Shown one piece after another: positions 61,473 to 64,000 of a stretch of DNA of 64,000 bases (position 1 is its first letter; each line of letters starts with the position of its first letter). Origin of the DNA: Candidatus Defluviilinea proxima (GTDB taxonomy: Bacteria; Chloroflexota; Anaerolineae; Anaerolineales; Villigracilaceae); the NCBI GenBank assembly GCA_016721115.1, contig JADKIW010000001.1, positions 945,501 to 1,009,500 of the forward strand, read 5' to 3'. The notes beneath the pieces are model-generated. The model was given only the letters and a program-made list of their open reading frames with translations, was not told the origin of the DNA and did not search any database. A program made the translations under genes and the position numbers.

Positions 61473-61928
61473 CTAATGGACAGGTTCAGCTTCAACGTCC
61501 TGTGCGATGCGGGTAAGGATATCAAGCGCTTCGATGATTTTGGCCCGTTCACCATCGGTCAATCGTTCTTCGAGCTGGTCCATCCAACGATAACGTTCTT
61601 CAAGTCCCTGCTGAATGACATCCCTACCTTTATCGGTCAAGTTCAACAACTTGGCACGACGATCATTCGGGTCTTCCTCACGGAGGATAAATCCGTTCTG
61701 AACCAGCTTATCTACAAGTTGACTCGCCGCAGCAGGTGTGATCTCAAACCGTTCGCTGACCTCAGACATGCCGAACGCGCCTCGATGATGCAGTTGCATC
61801 ATCACACCGAACTGTGGCATGGAAAGGCCAATAGATTTGGCAAAGAGCCCCCAACCGCGCATGGAACGATGCATAAACACGTCCATCCATGCGTGGATGG
61901 ATCTGGTAAATTGGAGTGAGTTGGTCAT
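61473..61928 (-). CDS. MarR-family transcriptional regulator
   Basis: 151 residues, winged helix domain about 30-120. SMPQFGVMMQLHHRGAFGMSEVSERFEITPAAASQLVDKLVQNGF is the recognition helix region (in parts), and REEDPNDRRAKLLNLTDKG is the wing. It likely represses the operon SDR-ABC-ABC downstream and itself. A perfect operator candidate at 61946-61963 lies 18 nt upstream of its start, divergent from the MerR gene. Confidence 0.9.
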   Translation of the reverse strand: MTNSLQFTRSIHAWMDVFMHRSMRGWGLFAKSIGLSMPQFGVMMQLHHRGAFGMSEVSERFEITPAAASQLVDKLVQNGFILREEDPNDRRAKLLNLTDKGRDVIQQGLEERYRWMDQLEERLTDGERAKIIEALDILTRIAQDVEAEPVH

Positions 61929-61945
61929 TGTTAAGCCTTCTTTTT

Positions 61946-61963
61946 AGTTAAGCTGACTTAACT
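61946..61963. promoter_or_regulatory. Operator-like dyad for the MarR regulator
   Basis: AGTTAAG-CTGA-CTTAACT is a perfect 7-bp dyad with a 4-nt spacer, 18 nt before the marR start codon. A further half-site GTTAAG lies at 61930-61935. Typical size and place for MarR autoregulation. Confidence 0.68.
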
Positions 61964-62049
61964 TTATGCATGAGACGGGTTTTGGTCAAGAGGCGGGAGA
62001 TAAGAGATCTGTTAGAAATTCGGACCGTGTTCCAATTCATGTTTTCTTC

Positions 62050-62080
62050 TTGACTCGTACCTTACGGGAGGGTCTATACT
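62050..62080 (+). promoter_or_regulatory. MerR-type promoter with 19-bp spacer
   Basis: TTGACT and TATACT are separated by 19 bp, the over-long spacing that MerR regulators correct on activation. The spacer holds an imperfect dyad ACCTTACGGGAGGGT. The start codon is 38 nt downstream of the -10, so this is probably autoregulated by the MerR protein. Confidence 0.7.
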
Positions 62081-62118
62081 ATGCACGCTGATGGCCATCA
62101 GTGTGAAAAGGTAGGCTT

Positions 62119-63483
62119 ATGATCAAGATCGGTGACTTCTCCAAACTGGCACATATCTCCATCAAGACCCTGCACCACTATGGGTCTCTCGGACTCATCA
62201 AACCGGTTCATATCGACCGATATACCGGCTACCGTTACTACGAGCTGGAACAACTCGGACAACTCAACCGCATCCTGGCCCTGAAAGAGTTGGGCTTTAC
62301 GCTGGAACAGGTTGCACAACTGATGAACGAAAACCTGTCTGTAGCCGAGATGCGCGGGATGCTGCGTCTGAAACAGATGGAACTAGCTGAAAAAGTTGAA
62401 GAGGAGCTGGCCCGTCTGGCACGTGTCGAAATGCGTCTGCGTCAGATCGAAGTGGACGGTTCTCCGCCGCAACGCGAGATCGCGCTCAAAGATGTCCCCG
62501 CACAGACAGTGTTGTCTGCCCGGGTTGTGGCAGCCAGTGAAGAGCAGGTGTCCCCTGCACGGCAGAGTTTGCAGTACCTGCTCCAAAACTATCTGGAACA
62601 GGCACGGCTCAAACCGACAGGTCCCTGGTTCGCATTGCTGGAAAACATGCCCTATAAAGAGATGGATAACGAAGTCTCTCTGGCAGTGGGCATAGACCTG
62701 CGCAACGGGCAGCGTGCCGGAGACTGGGAAGGGACTCCCGTCAAGTTACAGGAGTTGGATGCGGCCCCCATTATGGCCAGCGTGATCCACACCAGTGAGG
62801 CTGGCCTTCTACCGCAGACGTACTCATTCTTGTATGGCTGGACACAGTCCAACGGATACCAAATCACCGGTTCGTGTCGTGAGATCTACCTGTCTGAAGA
62901 TGGAGCGAATATTGCTCTGACGTCTGGCCCGGAACCTGACATGATCGAAGTTCAATGTCCTATTGAAAGGACCAGGGTTCCGGCCTCGATACTTTCACCT
63001 GATAAAAAGGAAAATACAATGGAACCAAAAATTGTTACCAGACCGGCTTTCAAAACCGTGGGGCTGTCTTACGTTGGCAAGAACCAGAATGGCGAGATCC
63101 CGCAAATGTGGGGTGTCTTCAATCAACGCATGGGAGAGATAAAGGCCAGCAGTGAAGAAGAATACTTTGGCCTTTGCTTCAGCGAACCCAAAGGGGCCAA
63201 AGAGGGCGAATTCGAATATGTGTCCGCAGCCTTGGTTGCTGATGCGAAGGACATTCCGGATGGAATGGTATATCGGGAAGTCCCCGAACTTAAATATGCG
63301 GTCTTCACCCATCATGGCAAACTGGACAAGCTCGGTGAAACCTATGAGTACATCTATAACACCTGGCTGTCGCAATCCGGACATAAACTCCACCCGAGCA
63401 AGTTCGACATGGAAGTGTACGACAAGGATTTCGCCTCCGATAAAGATGAATCGAAGTTCTACATTTATGTAGCCATTCAATAA
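62119..63483 (+). CDS. MerR-family regulator fused to two GyrI-like effector domains
   Basis: 454 residues. MerR winged helix at 1-70 (IKIGDFSKLAHISIKTLHHY and YYELEQLGQLNRI), coiled coil about 75-115, first GyrI-like domain about 125-290, linker SPDKKENT, second GyrI-like domain about 301-454 (KIVTRPAFKTVGLSY). The second domain begins with ATG at 63019, preceded by AAAGGA, so it may also be made alone (154 residues). The usual MerR-GyrI regulator ends after one effector. It may bind drug-like ligands in two sites. A terminator follows. Confidence 0.85.
   Translation: MIKIGDFSKLAHISIKTLHHYGSLGLIKPVHIDRYTGYRYYELEQLGQLNRILALKELGFTLEQVAQLMNENLSVAEMRGMLRLKQMELAEKVEEELARLARVEMRLRQIEVDGSPPQREIALKDVPAQTVLSARVVAASEEQVSPARQSLQYLLQNYLEQARLKPTGPWFALLENMPYKEMDNEVSLAVGIDLRNGQRAGDWEGTPVKLQELDAAPIMASVIHTSEAGLLPQTYSFLYGWTQSNGYQITGSCREIYLSEDGANIALTSGPEPDMIEVQCPIERTRVPASILSPDKKENTMEPKIVTRPAFKTVGLSYVGKNQNGEIPQMWGVFNQRMGEIKASSEEEYFGLCFSEPKGAKEGEFEYVSAALVADAKDIPDGMVYREVPELKYAVFTHHGKLDKLGETYEYIYNTWLSQSGHKLHPSKFDMEVYDKDFASDKDESKFYIYVAIQ
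63019..63483 (+). CDS. Possible internal start: free GyrI-like domain
   Basis: Same frame as the MerR gene, starting at Met301. AAAAAGGAAAATACAATG gives a good ribosome binding site and spacing within a linker rather than a folded domain. It encodes a 154-residue GyrI-like protein ending FYIYVAIQ. It could be a relic of two adjacent genes joined by loss of a stop codon, or a genuine second product. Not proven. Confidence 0.4.
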   Translation: MEPKIVTRPAFKTVGLSYVGKNQNGEIPQMWGVFNQRMGEIKASSEEEYFGLCFSEPKGAKEGEFEYVSAALVADAKDIPDGMVYREVPELKYAVFTHHGKLDKLGETYEYIYNTWLSQSGHKLHPSKFDMEVYDKDFASDKDESKFYIYVAIQ

Positions 63484-63509
63484 ACAAACCATCCTCACCA
63501 ATATGACTA

Positions 63510-63538
63510 TTGACCCGGCAGACCTTTTGCCGGGTCAA
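63510..63538 (+). terminator. Rho-independent terminator after the MerR gene
   Basis: TTGACCCGGCA and TGCCGGGTCAA form an 11-bp stem with a 7-nt loop, followed by TTATTTTC. It separates the MerR gene from the TIR gene. Confidence 0.9.
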
Positions 63539-63702
63539 TTATTTTCAATTGGCACATTGAAGAAACGGGGTTGATTATGGTAACGAGTGAAGTATGTCTA
63601 AAATCTAACGCCAGAAGTACCTCACATTTCCCAAAAATCGTACGGGGATGGTATTATGTCTGTCATCAAATCTCAATGCAGGTATGCGGAACACAATTGA
63701 GA

Positions 63703-63718
63703 TTCCCAACGTTGGGAA
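63703..63718. promoter_or_regulatory. Perfect 16-bp palindrome directly before the TIR gene
   Basis: TTCCCAACGTTGGGAA ends 3 nt before the ATG at 63722 and covers the ribosome binding site (GGGAA). It may be an operator for a repressor or a hairpin that hides the start site. The rest of the gap 63539-63702 shows nothing else. Confidence 0.6.
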
Positions 63719-63721
63719 AAT

Positions 63722-64000
63722 ATGTCGAAGATATTCATCAGCTACTCACGTAAAGACATAGACTTCGCCCGCAAACTGGCAGGCGACCTCGAAACGGCAG
63801 GCTACGATGCCTGGTGGGATATTACCGACCTGCAAGGCGGTGACGATTGGGTCAAGACCATCCCCAACGCCATCGCTGAGAGTCAATACGTCATCGTTGT
63901 CCTCACGCCAAACTCCATCGCTTCTGAATGGGTACAAAAAGAATACACACAGGCCCTCACACTTCACAAGAAGATCATTCCGATCATGCTTGTTCCATGT
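63722..64000 (+). CDS. TIR-domain protein (partial)
   Basis: The first 93 residues; the gene continues past the right edge. SKIFISYSRKDIDFARKLAGDLETAGYDAWWDITDL, then GDDWVKTIPNAIAESQYVIVVLTPNS and SEWVQKEY are the TIR/TIR_2 pattern with the conserved Glu of the catalytic loop region. In bacteria such domains are often NAD-consuming and occur in defence systems or fused to WD40, STAND or other sensors; the partner domain is outside the window. Confidence 0.87.
   Translation, partial: MSKIFISYSRKDIDFARKLAGDLETAGYDAWWDITDLQGGDDWVKTIPNAIAESQYVIVVLTPNSIASEWVQKEYTQALTLHKKIIPIMLVPC

Overview
This 64-kb window is chromosomal DNA of moderate GC with dense genes and no rRNA, tRNA, CRISPR array, transposase or phage genes that I could find. 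The gene content fits Chloroflexota, probably class Anaerolineae (inference): very large GT-C/DUF2298 membrane proteins, a KimA-TrkA potassium operon, many dispersed palindromic repeats, and MBOAT and ABC export genes.

Layout. 1-5.3 kb (minus): rpmH-rnpA-yidD and a BamB-like lipoprotein, then a KimA-like K+ importer with two TrkA/RCK proteins. 5.5-8.8 kb: a membrane sensor histidine kinase split by an apparent one-base frameshift. 9-11.3 kb: a truncated peptidase, DUF7000 and GT39. 11.3-12.7 kb (plus): a small integron-like cassette array. 12.7-14.7 kb: two acyltransferases and cytidylate kinase. 15-30 kb (minus): envelope-glycan genes (four GT-C/DUF2298 proteins, two methyltransferases, one GT4). 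30-31.9 kb: a TIKI/ChaN-like lipoprotein and a YjdF-like protein.

32-40.9 kb is a second, larger cassette array. All of its genes lie on the minus strand and are separated by at least eight attC-like imperfect palindromes. Cassettes encode GIY-YIG, DUF3592, DEDDh exonuclease, GNAT, DinB-like, HEPN (Rx4H) and lipoprotein products. Both arrays begin with a related, dyad-rich site ending in GTATAA-N6-GTTAGC (candidate attI), and neither has an adjacent integrase. I regard this as the main system in the window.

41-55 kb is mostly metabolic: SDR, HAD, ACT-malic enzyme, aminotransferase and GH13. It includes a 42-codon gene whose product ends in WIYQGF directly before an MBOAT acyltransferase, a DltX/DltB-like pair. 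55-64 kb holds DUF362, a MarR-SDR-ABC-ABC operon with its operator, a MerR regulator with tandem effector domains and a 19-bp-spacer promoter, and a partial TIR gene preceded by a perfect 16-bp palindrome.

Several common dispersed repeats are embedded in frame inside the DUF2298 genes. Two genes look broken by loss of one C from a CCC run, so sequencing error must be considered.
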